Shown: positions 16,044-25,228 of the stretch, in pieces | Layout of the letters: every line of letters begins with the position of its first letter | How positions within the stretch are numbered: the stretch's first letter is position 1 | NCBI GenBank assembly: GCA_947627235.1 | Contig: CANQVG010000011.1 | Coordinates: 1-59,433, forward strand | Length of the DNA: 59,433 nt | Reading direction: 5' to 3' | Origin: an uncultured Clostridia bacterium | GTDB lineage: Bacteria; Bacillota; Clostridia; Oscillospirales; Ruminococcaceae | Translations under genes and position numbers: made by a program | Notes under the pieces: model-generated | Database searches by the model: none | What the model saw: the letters and a program-made list of their open reading frames with translations, nothing else | What the model was told of the DNA's origin: nothing

Positions 16044-16937
16044 TTACGATGCAAGCTCTGCGCAACATTCCGAAATAACTTCGGCAAGGCGGGAGGAGGG
16101 TCGCTCAAAGCTTTCAAAGTCGAGCTTTATGATATCCGCGTGCGGGAAGTGTTTTCTTATGTCGTCGCGGTCGATATCCGACGCGCAGAATACGACGTCG
16201 GGCGCGATTTCGTAGAGATCTTCCGCCGAAGCGTAATATTTATCGTATTGCGTCCAAAGGTTACAGCCGAAGACAGAGAGCATATTAGCGCTCAGGCTGT
16301 TTTGCGGAGAGAGCATCAGCCCCTCGCCGCTTACAGATTCGACAATCACGAAATTTTTGTAGACGCCGAGTCCCTGCGCGCTATTCATAGCGCCGTTAAG
16401 CTCGGAAGTAGCCGCGGAATAGGCGGAGTCGTAATCGTTTGCTCCGTAAAAAATCATCGCGAGCTTAATATAAGTGTCGCAGAGCATAGCGTAGGAGACG
16501 GGCTGTTCAAAGCAGATAACTCTTATTCCTGCCTGCTTAAGTCTGAGAATGTCGGTCTCGGCTATCGGCGACTGCACCGCCAAAAGCTCGGGTGCAAGTC
16601 CGATTATCGCGTCGATGTCCGGTTTTGCGGGGCTTCCTGTTTTGGGAAGATTCTTTGCCGCCTCCGGATAGTCGCAGAAGTCGCTTACGCCGACAAGCCT
16701 GTCCGACAAGCCGAGTTCGTATAAAATCTCGGTCAGCGACGGCGAGAGCGAAGCTACCGTTGCGGGGGCGGAGTCAAAGGTCTCGTTGCCGAAGCTTATC
16801 GGGTAGGGGTCTTTGACGGGAGGGGCGTCGGTCACGGGAGATGTGGTCTTTTCGGGGGGCGCGCCTATTTCGTCACCGCAGGCGCAAAGGAGCATCACTA
16901 AGCACATCGCCGCGGCGGCTATTTTAAGAAATTTCAT
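16044..16937 (-). CDS. Orphan substrate-binding lipoprotein of the BtuF/FecB (cobalamin or siderophore) type
   Basis: A signal peptide with lipobox (LLCACG) is followed by a class III periplasmic-binding fold. The texts VASLSPSLTEILYELG, VGVSDFCDYPEAA and LPKTGSPAKPDIDAI are typical of helical-backbone proteins that capture cobalamin or ferric siderophores for ABC importers. At 297 residues it has the usual length. No permease or ATPase gene adjoins it; it instead lies 12 bp downstream of tsaD, in that transcription unit. It must pair with a transporter elsewhere or act as a sensor. The ligand cannot be told from sequence. Confidence 0.85.
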   Translation of the reverse strand: MKFLKIAAAAMCLVMLLCACGDEIGAPPEKTTSPVTDAPPVKDPYPISFGNETFDSAPATVASLSPSLTEILYELGLSDRLVGVSDFCDYPEAAKNLPKTGSPAKPDIDAIIGLAPELLAVQSPIAETDILRLKQAGIRVICFEQPVSYAMLCDTYIKLAMIFYGANDYDSAYSAATSELNGAMNSAQGLGVYKNFVIVESVSGEGLMLSPQNSLSANMLSVFGCNLWTQYDKYYASAEDLYEIAPDVVFCASDIDRDDIRKHFPHADIIKLDFESFERPSSRLAEVISECCAELAS

Positions 16938-16949
16938 ATAAACACTCCT

Positions 16950-17966
16950 TTAAAGGGAAATATCTTCTAAAGAAAGGGTTGCGGCGGCGTTGAGACTTTC
17001 GTCGGCGCGTCGCCCCGCCAAAAAGTCGAAGTAAGCTTGCGCGCCTATCATCGCGGCGTTGTCACCGCAGTATTTTAGCTCGGGAAGATAGAGCCGTGCG
17101 TCCAGCGAGTCGCAGAGCTTCTTCATCTTTGAGCGGATTCCCGAATTTGCGGAAACTCCACCCGCGATTACGATGTCGCGGTAGCCCGTCGCCTTGGCGG
17201 CAAGAAAGAGCTTTTCGCTTAAAATGTCGGCTACCGTCTTCTGAAACGACGCCGCTACGTCCTCTCGGCGAAGCTCCTCGCCCCGCTGCTCCGAGTTGTG
17301 GACAAGGTTTATGACGGCTGTTTTGAGTCCCGAAAAGCTGAAATCGTATTCGCAGCCGGAAATCTTCGGCTTCGGGAGTTTATAGGCGGTCTTGGAACCG
17401 AGCTTTGCGCAGTCGTCGATATATTTTCCGCCGGGGTAGGGGAAGCCCAGCACCCGCGCGACCTTGTCGAAGCACTCGCCGGCGGCGTCGTCGCGGGTTC
17501 TGCCAATAACGCGGTAACTCGTGAAGCTTCTGACCTCGACGATGTGACTGTGTCCGCCGCTGACTACAAGACACAGAAACGGCGGCTTCAAGTCGGGGTG
17601 GGAGATGTAGTTTGCGGCGATGTGTCCCGCGATGTGGTGGACGGGTATCAGCGGCTTTTGGGTTATCATCGCGAGCCCCTTTGCGTAGCTCACTCCCACA
17701 AGGAGCGCGCCGATAAGTCCGGGAGCGTAGGTTACGGCGACGGCGTCGATGTCTTCAAAGGAAAGAGAGGCGTCTTCGAGCGCGCCGTTTACCACTTTGC
17801 AGATGCTTTCAATATGTCTTCGCGAGGCGATTTCGGGTACGACCCCGCCGTAGAGTTTGTGTTCTTCAATCTGCGAAGCCACGACGTTTGACAGAACCGT
17901 CCGCCCGTCTTCGACAACGGCCGCCGCCGTTTCGTCGCATGAAGATTCAATGGCTAAAATTTTCAA
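16950..17966 (-). CDS. tsaD: tRNA N6-adenosine threonylcarbamoyltransferase
   Basis: The catalytic subunit that transfers threonylcarbamoyl to A37 of ANN-decoding tRNAs (t6A). The ASKHA-fold text LAIESSCDETAAAV opens the protein, the metal-binding HHIAGH lies near residue 112, and CLVVSGGHSHIV and VIAGGVSANSG follow. At 338 residues it is full length. The start is TTG at 17966, after AAGAAGTGAT. The t6A partners tsaB, tsaC and tsaE are not in the window. It follows rimI, a common arrangement, and its product is the substrate of TrmO encoded at 35.5 kb. Confidence 0.96.
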   Translation of the reverse strand: MKILAIESSCDETAAAVVEDGRTVLSNVVASQIEEHKLYGGVVPEIASRRHIESICKVVNGALEDASLSFEDIDAVAVTYAPGLIGALLVGVSYAKGLAMITQKPLIPVHHIAGHIAANYISHPDLKPPFLCLVVSGGHSHIVEVRSFTSYRVIGRTRDDAAGECFDKVARVLGFPYPGGKYIDDCAKLGSKTAYKLPKPKISGCEYDFSFSGLKTAVINLVHNSEQRGEELRREDVAASFQKTVADILSEKLFLAAKATGYRDIVIAGGVSANSGIRSKMKKLCDSLDARLYLPELKYCGDNAAMIGAQAYFDFLAGRRADESLNAAATLSLEDISL

Positions 17967-18060
17967 GGTATCACTTCTTTCCGATAATTCACGTAGCTTT
18001 TTGAGGGAGGGTACGGCGCTGACAAAAGTGCGGTGCGTATCACTTCTTTGCGCGTGTTAC

Positions 18061-18516
18061 TCAAGTAAGCGCTTTTTCATACGTTTTTTTCATAATTACG
18101 GCGTCCTCCTGCGGGGAGCTGTAGTAATTTTTCCTTACATATATTTTGTAAAATCCGAGGGATTCATACAGTCTCTGTGCCGGATAATTCGACTCCCGCA
18201 CCTCCAGAAACGCCTTTTCGGGGGAATAAATCTCCTCAAGCGCAAAGATCAGCGCTTTTGCCGCTCCCATTCTGCGGAACTCCTTTTTTACCGCCACCGA
18301 GCCGATTTCAAGCTCGCCCATAACGCAGTTGCCGCAGATGTAGCCGATTATCCCGTTCTCCGAGACGGCGCAGAGCGCGGCAAAGACGCCGCTGTCGTCG
18401 TCGGCAAGCTCTTTAAAATCTTCTATCTGCCACGCTTCCGACTCAAAACAGCTTTTCTCTATTCCATACACCGCGTCGACGTCTTCGGGGAGCATTTTTC
18501 TGACGGTTATCTTCAT
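18061..18516 (-). CDS. rimI: Ribosomal protein S18 alanine N-acetyltransferase (GNAT)
   Basis: A GNAT-fold acetyltransferase of RimI type, 151 residues. The acetyl-CoA loop is KKEFRRMGAAKAL, preceded by LEIGSVAVK. The C-terminal VRKNYYSSPQEDAVIMKK is typical of RimI. It starts 2 bp after the rsmI stop, so the genes are probably translationally coupled, and it precedes tsaD as in many Firmicutes. The 94-bp gap before tsaD contains a second copy of the AAGAAGTGATAC SD-like text (about 18028-18040) without a start codon. Confidence 0.9.
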   Translation of the reverse strand: MKITVRKMLPEDVDAVYGIEKSCFESEAWQIEDFKELADDDSGVFAALCAVSENGIIGYICGNCVMGELEIGSVAVKKEFRRMGAAKALIFALEEIYSPEKAFLEVRESNYPAQRLYESLGFYKIYVRKNYYSSPQEDAVIMKKTYEKALT

Positions 18517-18518
18517 AA

Positions 18519-19355
18519 CTATTCCTTTTCCGCGAGCAAAGCGGAATACAGTTCGCTCTTTGAAAAGCCGGACACCTTCGCGATTTCGCGGCAGGCGTCG
18601 GCGCCGCGCATACCGCCCTTTACAAGCTCTCTGACCTTTTCGAGCGCGCTTTCAAGGCTCGGCTCCTCATCGGGAAGCCGCTTGGCGCCCTCCACGACAA
18701 GAACATACTCCCCGCGGGGCTTTCTGAGGTCGTCGTCATAAAGATTCACGGCTTCGGCGAGGGTTGTGCGTATTATCTCCTCGTGGAGCTTTGTAAGCTC
18801 GCGGCAGATTGAGATTCTGCGGTCGCCGAAATATTTCAGCAGGTCGGAAAGTGTGGAAACGAGCTTGTGGGGCGCTTCGTAGAAGATTACGGTTCGGGGT
18901 TCGCGCGCAGCGGCGGCAAGCGCCTCGTTTCGGGAGCTCGGAGAGGTCGATGGGAAGCCCTCAAAGACAAATTTTGAGGTATCAAGTCCGCTTACTGCGA
19001 GCGCGGATATGACGGCGCTCGGTCCCGGTACCACCTCAACCGGTACGCCGTTTTCTGCGCAAAGCCTGACAAGGTCCTCTCCCGGGTCGGAGATGCAGGG
19101 CATACCGGCGTCGGTGACAACGGCGCAGGTTTCTCCGGACAGGATTCTTTGTATTATTTCCTCGCCGACGTATTTGCGGTTGTGTTCGTGGTAACTCAGG
19201 AGCGGTTTTTTTATCTCAAAGTGCTGTAAAAGCTTTCGGGTGACGCGTGTGTCCTCCGCCGCGATGAAATCTACATTACGCAGCGTTTCCACAGCACGGT
19301 AAGTCATATCGCCGAGGTTGCCTATAGGCGTCCCGACGACGTAAAGCTTTGACAT
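18519..19355 (-). CDS. rsmI: 16S rRNA 2'-O-ribose C1402 methyltransferase
   Basis: A SAM-dependent tetrapyrrole-methylase-fold enzyme that methylates the ribose of C1402 in 16S rRNA. Diagnostic text includes LYVVGTPIGNLGDMT at the N-terminus, AAEDTRVTRKLL, SYHEHN, VVTDAGMPCISDPG and VPGPSAVISALAVSG. At 278 residues it has the standard length. GGAAGTGAT stands 3-4 nt before the ATG. Confidence 0.96.
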   Translation of the reverse strand: MSKLYVVGTPIGNLGDMTYRAVETLRNVDFIAAEDTRVTRKLLQHFEIKKPLLSYHEHNRKYVGEEIIQRILSGETCAVVTDAGMPCISDPGEDLVRLCAENGVPVEVVPGPSAVISALAVSGLDTSKFVFEGFPSTSPSSRNEALAAAAREPRTVIFYEAPHKLVSTLSDLLKYFGDRRISICRELTKLHEEIIRTTLAEAVNLYDDDLRKPRGEYVLVVEGAKRLPDEEPSLESALEKVRELVKGGMRGADACREIAKVSGFSKSELYSALLAEKE

Positions 19356-19460
19356 AGTATCACTTCCTTATGGTTGATTGAGCGTAAGATGCCGCTATAT
19401 AGCGTCCGCTCGTATGCACGTGGGGCGGTCTGTGGGCAAGGCGGTTGTGAGCCTTGGTGC

Positions 19461-19544
19461 GGGCGAAGCCTGAGCCGTCCTGCGGACGGCTGCGCGCGGC
19501 TTTGCCGCGCGAACCGCGCACGAAGTGCGCGGCAGGCTTCGCCC
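19461..19544. repeat. Composite GC-rich palindromic repeat, copy B (cloverleaf-like)
   Basis: A 12-bp outer stem (19461-19472 with 19533-19544) encloses three perfect hairpins: 19473-19491, 19494-19510 and 19514-19532. The gap of 260 bp between rsmI and the methyltransferase gene holds nothing else I recognise. Confidence 0.8.
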
Positions 19545-19615
19545 TCAAAGTGCGAAATTACCCGTCCCTGCTCTTTTTATTGCACGGCTTCAGGCACAGG
19601 ACTGTCCGGCGCTGC

Positions 19616-20326
19616 TCAAAGCCCGTAGATGCGCTTCATCTCGCGCGAATATTCCTCTCCCTCCATAACAAAGAGGGGACTTTCTATCTTCATAAACCCC
19701 GAGCCGCCGAGTCTGCCCTCAATAAGAATCAGCCACGCGGGGGAGTCGGCGTTTTTGTGAACGGTGCGCAGACGCTTCGGCTCTATGTCGCAGTTTCTCA
19801 TCGCCGAGACGCAGTCGGCGAGCCGTTCGGGTCGGTTGCATACGCAGAGCCTGCCGCCGTACTTAAGGTTTCTCTTAGCCGCCTCGCAGACGTCCTGAAT
19901 ACTGCACTCTATTTCGTGCCGCGCGATTGCCTGCGCCGAATCCGCGCTTTTTGCGCCTGTTCCTCCGCGCTTGTATGGCGGGTTGCAGGTGATGAGGTCG
20001 AGCGCGTGATCGCTGCGCCATTCTCTCAGGTCGAGGCGGAGCGGTATGAGCCTGTCCGCGCCCGAAAGCTCTTTTGACATAACCGCGAGGTCGTAAGCCT
20101 TTTTTTGTATCTCCACCGCCGTGACTTCGGCGGGCAAATGGTTTTTCAGCATCAGCAGCGCTACGATGCCGTTGCCCGAACAGAGGTCGCAGCAGCGGTC
20201 TTTGTGCCTCGGTGACGCAAAGTCGGCGAGCAAAAATGCGTCGGTTCCGAAGCGGTGTTCTTTTGAAATAGCGACTTTGTAGCCGTTTCCGAGGTCTTCG
20301 ACCGAAATGTCGTCATAAGGGAGCAT
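19616..20326 (-). CDS. tRNA1(Val) A37 N6-methyltransferase-like protein
   Basis: A Rossmann-fold SAM methyltransferase of the YfiC/TrmN6 group, which makes m6A37 in tRNA-Val. The SAM loop is CCDLCSGNGIVALLML and the catalytic motif is ITCNPPYKRGG, an N6-adenine-type NPPY. At 236 residues it has the family length. It overlaps the end of the upstream dus gene by 14 bp, indicating coupling. Its C-terminal SPAWLILIEGRLGG is typical of the group. The specific tRNA substrate is inferred from the family. Confidence 0.85.
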   Translation of the reverse strand: MLPYDDISVEDLGNGYKVAISKEHRFGTDAFLLADFASPRHKDRCCDLCSGNGIVALLMLKNHLPAEVTAVEIQKKAYDLAVMSKELSGADRLIPLRLDLREWRSDHALDLITCNPPYKRGGTGAKSADSAQAIARHEIECSIQDVCEAAKRNLKYGGRLCVCNRPERLADCVSAMRNCDIEPKRLRTVHKNADSPAWLILIEGRLGGSGFMKIESPLFVMEGEEYSREMKRIYGL

Positions 20327-21290
20327 TTCTGTATACCTCCTCTGCGAGCCTTCGGATATCGTCGAGGGTGTTCAGAGTATCCGACATATTGCGGTATTTT
20401 GCCGCGCCTCGCACGCCCTTTAAGTACCACGCGACGTTTTTTCGGGCTTCCCTCACTCCCTGAGCTTCGCCTTTATACCCGACTATTCGCTCGGCGTGAT
20501 TCAGCATTACGCTGAGGCGTTCCTCAAGGGACGGCTCCGGCAGGACTTCACCCGTCTCGAGATAACGTTTTATCTGTTCAAATACCCACGGTCTGCCGTT
20601 TGAGGCGCGCGCCAACGACACAAGGTCGCAGCCGGTTTCACTGTACATTTTCGCGGCGTCTTCGCCGTTTGAAATGTCGCCGTTGCCGATTACGGGTATC
20701 CCTACGGCATCCTTTACCGCCTTTATCACGGACCAATCCGAGTGACCGCTGTACATCTGCGTTTTCGTCCTCGGGTGGACGGCAAGTGCAGCGGCTCCCG
20801 CCTGTTCCATCATTATCCCGAACGGCACCGCGTTGATATTGGTTTGGTCCCAGCCTGCCCGAAATTTCACCGTAACGGGACAGTCAGCCCTTGAAACAGC
20901 CGCCTTTACAAGCTCAGCCGCGAGTTCCGGTGTCTTCATAAGAGCGCTTCCGCCCCCGGTGTTGACCACCTTTGCGACGGGGCAGCCCATATTTATATCT
21001 ATCACGTCGGGCTTGAAGCGGTTTACGATTTCAACGGCTTTCGCCATATATTCCGGCTCCTCGCCGAAGAGCTGAACGGCGTACGGACGCTCTTCGTTGT
21101 GAACCTCGCATAGCTCGAGCGACCCCGCGCCGCCGTAGCAGAGTCCCTTTGCCGACACCATTTCGCTGCAAAGGTAGCTCGCGCCGTATTCGCGGCAGAG
21201 CTCGCGGTATGCCCTGTCGGCTACAGAAGCCATCGGACTCAGCGCGCAGGATTTTTCTATTTTCACGTTTCCGATTGTTATGAAGTCCAT
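20313..21290 (-). CDS. dus: tRNA-dihydrouridine synthase, DusB-like
   Basis: A flavoprotein that reduces uridines in tRNA loops. The TIM-barrel opening ALSPMASVADRAYR, the DINMGCPVAKV motif, a Lys in VTVKFRAGWD, HPRTKTQMYSG and IPVIGNGDI are all Dus signatures. The catalytic Cys lies within the GCPV text. 325 residues. It heads the run of modification genes on the minus strand. Its first 22 codons and SD are duplicated 196 bp upstream. Confidence 0.94.
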   Translation of the reverse strand: MDFITIGNVKIEKSCALSPMASVADRAYRELCREYGASYLCSEMVSAKGLCYGGAGSLELCEVHNEERPYAVQLFGEEPEYMAKAVEIVNRFKPDVIDINMGCPVAKVVNTGGGSALMKTPELAAELVKAAVSRADCPVTVKFRAGWDQTNINAVPFGIMMEQAGAAALAVHPRTKTQMYSGHSDWSVIKAVKDAVGIPVIGNGDISNGEDAAKMYSETGCDLVSLARASNGRPWVFEQIKRYLETGEVLPEPSLEERLSVMLNHAERIVGYKGEAQGVREARKNVAWYLKGVRGAAKYRNMSDTLNTLDDIRRLAEEVYRNAPL

Positions 21291-21297
21291 TATATCC

Positions 21298-21486
21298 TCA
21301 CGAAAAGAGATGGCGGCAGTTTATATCAAAGTTGGGGTCATCGGCGCGGAGGCGATACGTCTCTGAGCCGATGACGGACGCGGCGGCAGTCTTGAAGCCG
21401 GCGGGGAACGTTTGACGCCGCGTTGCCATCGGGCTCAGCGCGCAGGTTTTTTCTATTTTCACGTTTCCGATTGTTATAAAGTCCAT
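21298..21486 (-). pseudogene. Duplicated 5' fragment of dus
   Basis: From its ATG at 21486 this frame repeats the first 20 or so codons of dus (MDFITIGNVKIEK, then T for S, CALSPMA) with about four base changes, including the untranslated ATATAATGG start context. It then diverges into 40 unrelated codons that end at TGA, 8 bp before the true dus ATG. It is the remnant of a tandem duplication whose remaining parts were lost. It could still be translated, as both copies keep the same upstream GAGGATATA context. Confidence 0.7.
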
Positions 21487-21519
21487 TATATCCTCACAAA
21501 AAAGCTGCGGAGATTCTGC

Positions 21520-21720
21520 GCGCAAAGAGTGCGGCTCCCGTCGGGAGGTCTCACTGCTCTTTTCGCCCCGCTCCGGCGCGGCTCATACTGCCTGCGGGCG
21601 CCGCCCGCCCCCGCTTCGCGGGGGCTTCCCCGCAAGACCGCGGTCTTGCGGGGCGCACGGCGCCTTCGGCGCCGTGCTAAGGCGGCGCTCCCCGCCAAAG
21701 CCGGCTTTTCGGCAAAGTAT
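21520..21720. repeat. Composite GC-rich palindromic repeat, copy C
   Basis: Strong hairpins stand in series: CCCCCGC-ttc-GCGGGGG near 21608-21624, a 12-bp stem at 21628-21653, and GCACGGCGCC-ttc with its complement near 21655-21677. The stretch between the dus fragment and polA otherwise holds only promoter-like AT-rich DNA from 21840 on. Confidence 0.75.
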
Positions 21721-21847
21721 CCTTAAAAATCTCTGTTTCCGCCGCGCCTCGGGGAGCGCTGTAAGTCAAAGTCCTTTGCGGCAGCAGGCGTTCGCTGCGT
21801 CCGACTTGGCCGCGCCTCTGAACCTGCGCACAAGCTATATACAAAAA

Positions 21848-21854
21848 CATTATA
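21848..21854 (-). promoter_or_regulatory. Possible -10 element for the dus transcription unit
   Basis: On the minus strand TATAAT (21854-21849) in a TGTGTTATAAT context faces the dus operon. I see no good -35 hexamer, so this is tentative. Confidence 0.4.
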
Positions 21855-21934
21855 ACACAAATTTTTCGGTTTGTGTAGTCTTTTGACAAAATTTAATGAA
21901 TTTCCGTTTTGGACTTCCCAAGGCGGCAAAAATG

Positions 21935-21943
21935 TGGTATACT
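21935..21943 (+). promoter_or_regulatory. Possible extended -10 promoter of polA
   Basis: TGGTATACT (21935-21943) has an extended -10 look and lies 33 bp before the polA ATG. TTGGAC at 21909 is 23 bp upstream, too far for a standard -35. Confidence 0.5.
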
Positions 21944-21975
21944 GTATAAAAATTGATCGGAAAGGCTCTGTGACT

Positions 21976-24504
21976 ATGCGAATACTTGTTATTGACGGCA
22001 ACTCGATTTTGAACCGCGCGTTTTACGGCATAAAGGTGCTGAACAGCTCAAAGGGTTTTCCAACCAACGCCATCACCGGCTTTATGAACGTATACCTCAG
22101 AGAGCGCGACCGTCTTAAGCCGGACGGCGTCGCCGTTGCGTTCGACCTCAAGGCGCCCACGTTCCGACATAAGGCGTGTGATTTTTACAAGGCGAACCGC
22201 AAGGGAATGCCCGACGAGCTTGCGCAGCAGCTTCCCAAGGTCAAGGAGCTTCTTTCCGACCTCGGCGTGACGGTTCTTGAGACGGAGGGCTTTGAGGCAG
22301 ACGATATTTTAGGCTCCGTTGCGGCGCTGTTTTCGGGTGCGGACGACGAGGTATTTATTCTCTCCGGCGACCGTGACACGCTTCAGCTAATCGGCGGCAA
22401 CGCTACCGTTCTCCTTGCCACCACCCGCGAGACCGCTTCATACGACCGCGACCGTTTCTATTCCGAATACGGCGTCGAGCCGATAAGGCTCATAGATATC
22501 AAGGCGCTTATGGGCGACAGCTCCGACAATATTCCCGGCGTGCAGGGCATCGGCGAAAAGACTGCCAAGGCGCTTATCGCGGAATACGGTTCGGTTGAGA
22601 ATCTGTATGACAAACTCGACGCCGCCAAGCTCACTCCGTCGGCAAAGAGCAAGCTCGAAAACGGACGGGAGTCGGCTTTTCAGAGCAAATGGCTTGCGAC
22701 CATAGTCAGAAACGCGCCCGTCCCGCAGGACAAGTCGGCGTATCTTCCCGCCGAGCCCGACGCAGAGGCTGCGGCTTCGCTTCTCACCGAGCTTGAAATG
22801 TTCAAGCTGCTCGACCGTCTCGGACTTGAAAGGGTGAATGTTGTACCCTCCGAAAGCTCGGCTGAGTCGGAGCGCGAAATCGCCGTGAAGCCGCTCGATG
22901 AAGCCTCGGTCACGGAGCTTGTCGGGGAACCAACCTGCTTTATCTATAAAAGCGGTGCGCTTGAGGTCATCTGTGACGGTACGGTCTATACTTCCGAAGA
23001 CCCCGGGCAGATACTCGGCTACCTCACCTCGGAGGGTAAAAAAACCGCTTTTTCGGCAAAGTCGGCGTATAAGCTCTGCTTTGAAAATCAAAAGGAGCTT
23101 TCGGGACTCGTATTTATATGCGACCTCGCCGGATATCTTCTCAATTCGCAGGCCACGGATTATACCGTGAGTAATCTTTGCGGTTCAAATAACGTACCGT
23201 ATAGCAGCAACCCCGAACATGCCGACATAATATCGCTTCCTGCCCTTTCCGAAAAGCTTCGTTCCGAGGTTGAGCGGACGGGGATGTCGTCGCTTTTATA
23301 TGAAATTGAGCAGCCGCTCTGCGAGGTGCTGGCCTCGATGGAGGTTCTCGGCGTGCGTGTGGATTCCGACGGAATACGCGCTTTCGGAAAAGGTCTTGAG
23401 GCAGACATTTCGGAGCTTGAGCAGAGGATATATCTTTTAGCGGGTAGGCAGTTCAATATCAACTCCTCGAAGCAGCTCGGCGAGGTGCTGTTTGATGACC
23501 TCGGTCTGCCGAGGGGCAAAAAGAATCACCGAGGATTCTCGACGAGCGCCGATGTTCTTGAAGACCTCGTCCCGATACATCCGATAGCGCAGGATATTCT
23601 CGATTACAGAACCCTCACCAAGCTTCGATCGACCTATGTCGACGGACTTCTTGAGGAAGTCTGTCCCGACGGCAGGGTGCGTTCGGAGTTCAAGCAGACC
23701 GAGACCCGCACCGGGCGCATCTCCTCCTCAAACCCGAATATGCAGAACATTCCCGTGCGCAAGGAGCTGGGGCGGAATATGCGCAAATTCTTTATCGCCG
23801 CCGAGGGAAAGACCCTTCTTGACGCCGACTACAGTCAGATAGAGCTGCGGGTGCTCGCTTCGATGAGCGGCGATGAAAATATGAGAGATGCGTTTTTGTC
23901 GGGCGCGGACATTCATACCCGTACCGCATCGCAGGTCTTCGGGCTTCCGGAGGACTTTGTCGACCCGAATATGAGGCGTGCGGCAAAGGCGGTCAATTTC
24001 GGCATTATTTACGGCATCGGAGCGTTCAGCCTCTCAAAGGACATCAACTGTTCGGTCGCTGAGGCTGACAGATATATTAAAAACTACCTCGGAACCTATC
24101 CGAAGATAGACAAGTTTATGAACGATACGGTGGAATTTGCGCAAAAAAACGGCTATGTAACCACGCTTTTCGGTCGTCGAAGATATATCCCCGAGCTAAA
24201 GGCTTCAAACAACAATCTGCGTTCGTTTGGCAAGCGTGCGGCGATGAACGCCCCGATTCAGGGCACTGCGGCAGATATCATAAAAATAGCGATGATAAGG
24301 GTTTACCGCCGTCTGAAAGAGGAAAAGCTCGACGCAAAGCTGATTTTGCAGGTTCACGACGAGCTGATTGTGGAAACTTCGGAGAACTGCCGTGAGGAAG
24401 CGGCAAAGGTTCTTTCCGAGGAGATGCAGAAGGCGGCAGAGCTTTCGGTGCCGCTTACAGCCGACGTAAACGCGGGCAGAAGCTGGTACGACGCCAAGGG
24501 GTAA
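21976..24504 (+). CDS. polA: DNA polymerase I
   Basis: Replicative repair polymerase that removes Okazaki primers and fills gaps. Residues 1-290 are the 5'-nuclease (LVIDGNSILNRAFYG, EADDI, GDRDTLQLI, GVQGIGEKTA). Residues 300-480 correspond to the 3'-5' exonuclease fold, but I do not see its acidic metal ligands, so proofreading is probably lost, as in many Firmicutes. Polymerase motifs follow: A DADYSQIELR near 615, B RRAAKAVNFGIIYG near 670, C VHDELIVE near 793. The start at 21976 (842 residues) fits the family N-terminus; an upstream in-frame ATG at 21871 precedes the promoter. AAAGG is a weak SD. Confidence 0.96.
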   Translation: MRILVIDGNSILNRAFYGIKVLNSSKGFPTNAITGFMNVYLRERDRLKPDGVAVAFDLKAPTFRHKACDFYKANRKGMPDELAQQLPKVKELLSDLGVTVLETEGFEADDILGSVAALFSGADDEVFILSGDRDTLQLIGGNATVLLATTRETASYDRDRFYSEYGVEPIRLIDIKALMGDSSDNIPGVQGIGEKTAKALIAEYGSVENLYDKLDAAKLTPSAKSKLENGRESAFQSKWLATIVRNAPVPQDKSAYLPAEPDAEAAASLLTELEMFKLLDRLGLERVNVVPSESSAESEREIAVKPLDEASVTELVGEPTCFIYKSGALEVICDGTVYTSEDPGQILGYLTSEGKKTAFSAKSAYKLCFENQKELSGLVFICDLAGYLLNSQATDYTVSNLCGSNNVPYSSNPEHADIISLPALSEKLRSEVERTGMSSLLYEIEQPLCEVLASMEVLGVRVDSDGIRAFGKGLEADISELEQRIYLLAGRQFNINSSKQLGEVLFDDLGLPRGKKNHRGFSTSADVLEDLVPIHPIAQDILDYRTLTKLRSTYVDGLLEEVCPDGRVRSEFKQTETRTGRISSSNPNMQNIPVRKELGRNMRKFFIAAEGKTLLDADYSQIELRVLASMSGDENMRDAFLSGADIHTRTASQVFGLPEDFVDPNMRRAAKAVNFGIIYGIGAFSLSKDINCSVAEADRYIKNYLGTYPKIDKFMNDTVEFAQKNGYVTTLFGRRRYIPELKASNNNLRSFGKRAAMNAPIQGTAADIIKIAMIRVYRRLKEEKLDAKLILQVHDELIVETSENCREEAAKVLSEEMQKAAELSVPLTADVNAGRSWYDAKG

Positions 24505-24573
24505 CGCGGCGGGCGGTATGTATTCATATCATACGACGGTTATTTTTGACAAAAATTTCAAGGAGACTCCAAA

Positions 24574-25224
24574 ATGAAATACGTTCTTTTCGACCTCGAC
24601 GGCACTCTTACCGAGTCCGCGCCGGGGATAATGAACTCCCTCAGATACGCATTCAGAAAGCTCGGCGAAAGCGTACCGGACGACGCGACGCTGAAAAAGT
24701 TTGTCGGACCGCCGCTGATAGAGTCGTTTATGCGATTCAGCGGATTTTCCGAAAAAAAGGCGGTGGAGGCGGTCGACGTTTACCGGGAATATTTCGCGGA
24801 AAAGGGTCTGTTTGAAAACTCGGTCTATGACGGCATATCCGGCTGTCTTGGCAGACTGCGCGGCGCGGGGTATTTTCTCGGCGTGGCGACCTCGAAGCCG
24901 CAGGTCTTCTGCGAGAGGATACTCCGGCATTTCGGGCTTACGGAATATTTTGACGTCATAAAGGGAATCCCGCTTGACGGCGAGGATATGACTAAGGCGG
25001 AGGTCATCGCGCAGGCGCTGAGTGCGCTCGGAGTCGAAAAAAAGTCCGACGCCGTAATGGTGGGCGACCGCGACTACGACGTAGTCGGCGCGGGGCAAAA
25101 CGGCATAGACTGCATAGGCGTGCTTTACGGCTACGGTTCGGCGGAGGAGCTTGAGCGCGCGGGCGCGGCGCATATTGTCAAAGATGCGGCAGAGCTGACC
25201 GAACTTTTGCTGAAGCTGAGATAA
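24574..25224 (+). CDS. HAD-superfamily hydrolase, phosphoglycolate phosphatase-like
   Basis: A haloacid-dehalogenase phosphatase with a C1 cap. Motif I is LFDLDGTLTES at residues 5-15 (nucleophile Asp7), motif II is VATSKP, motif III is the Lys near MTKAE, and motif IV is VGDRDYDVVGA. The cap occupies about residues 18-85. At 216 residues it resembles Gph/PpaX enzymes. The AAGGAG SD lies before the ATG, 69 bp after polA. The substrate is unknown; phosphoserine is possible but unproven. Confidence 0.87.
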   Translation: MKYVLFDLDGTLTESAPGIMNSLRYAFRKLGESVPDDATLKKFVGPPLIESFMRFSGFSEKKAVEAVDVYREYFAEKGLFENSVYDGISGCLGRLRGAGYFLGVATSKPQVFCERILRHFGLTEYFDVIKGIPLDGEDMTKAEVIAQALSALGVEKKSDAVMVGDRDYDVVGAGQNGIDCIGVLYGYGSAEELERAGAAHIVKDAAELTELLLKLR

Positions 25225-25228
25225 ACAA

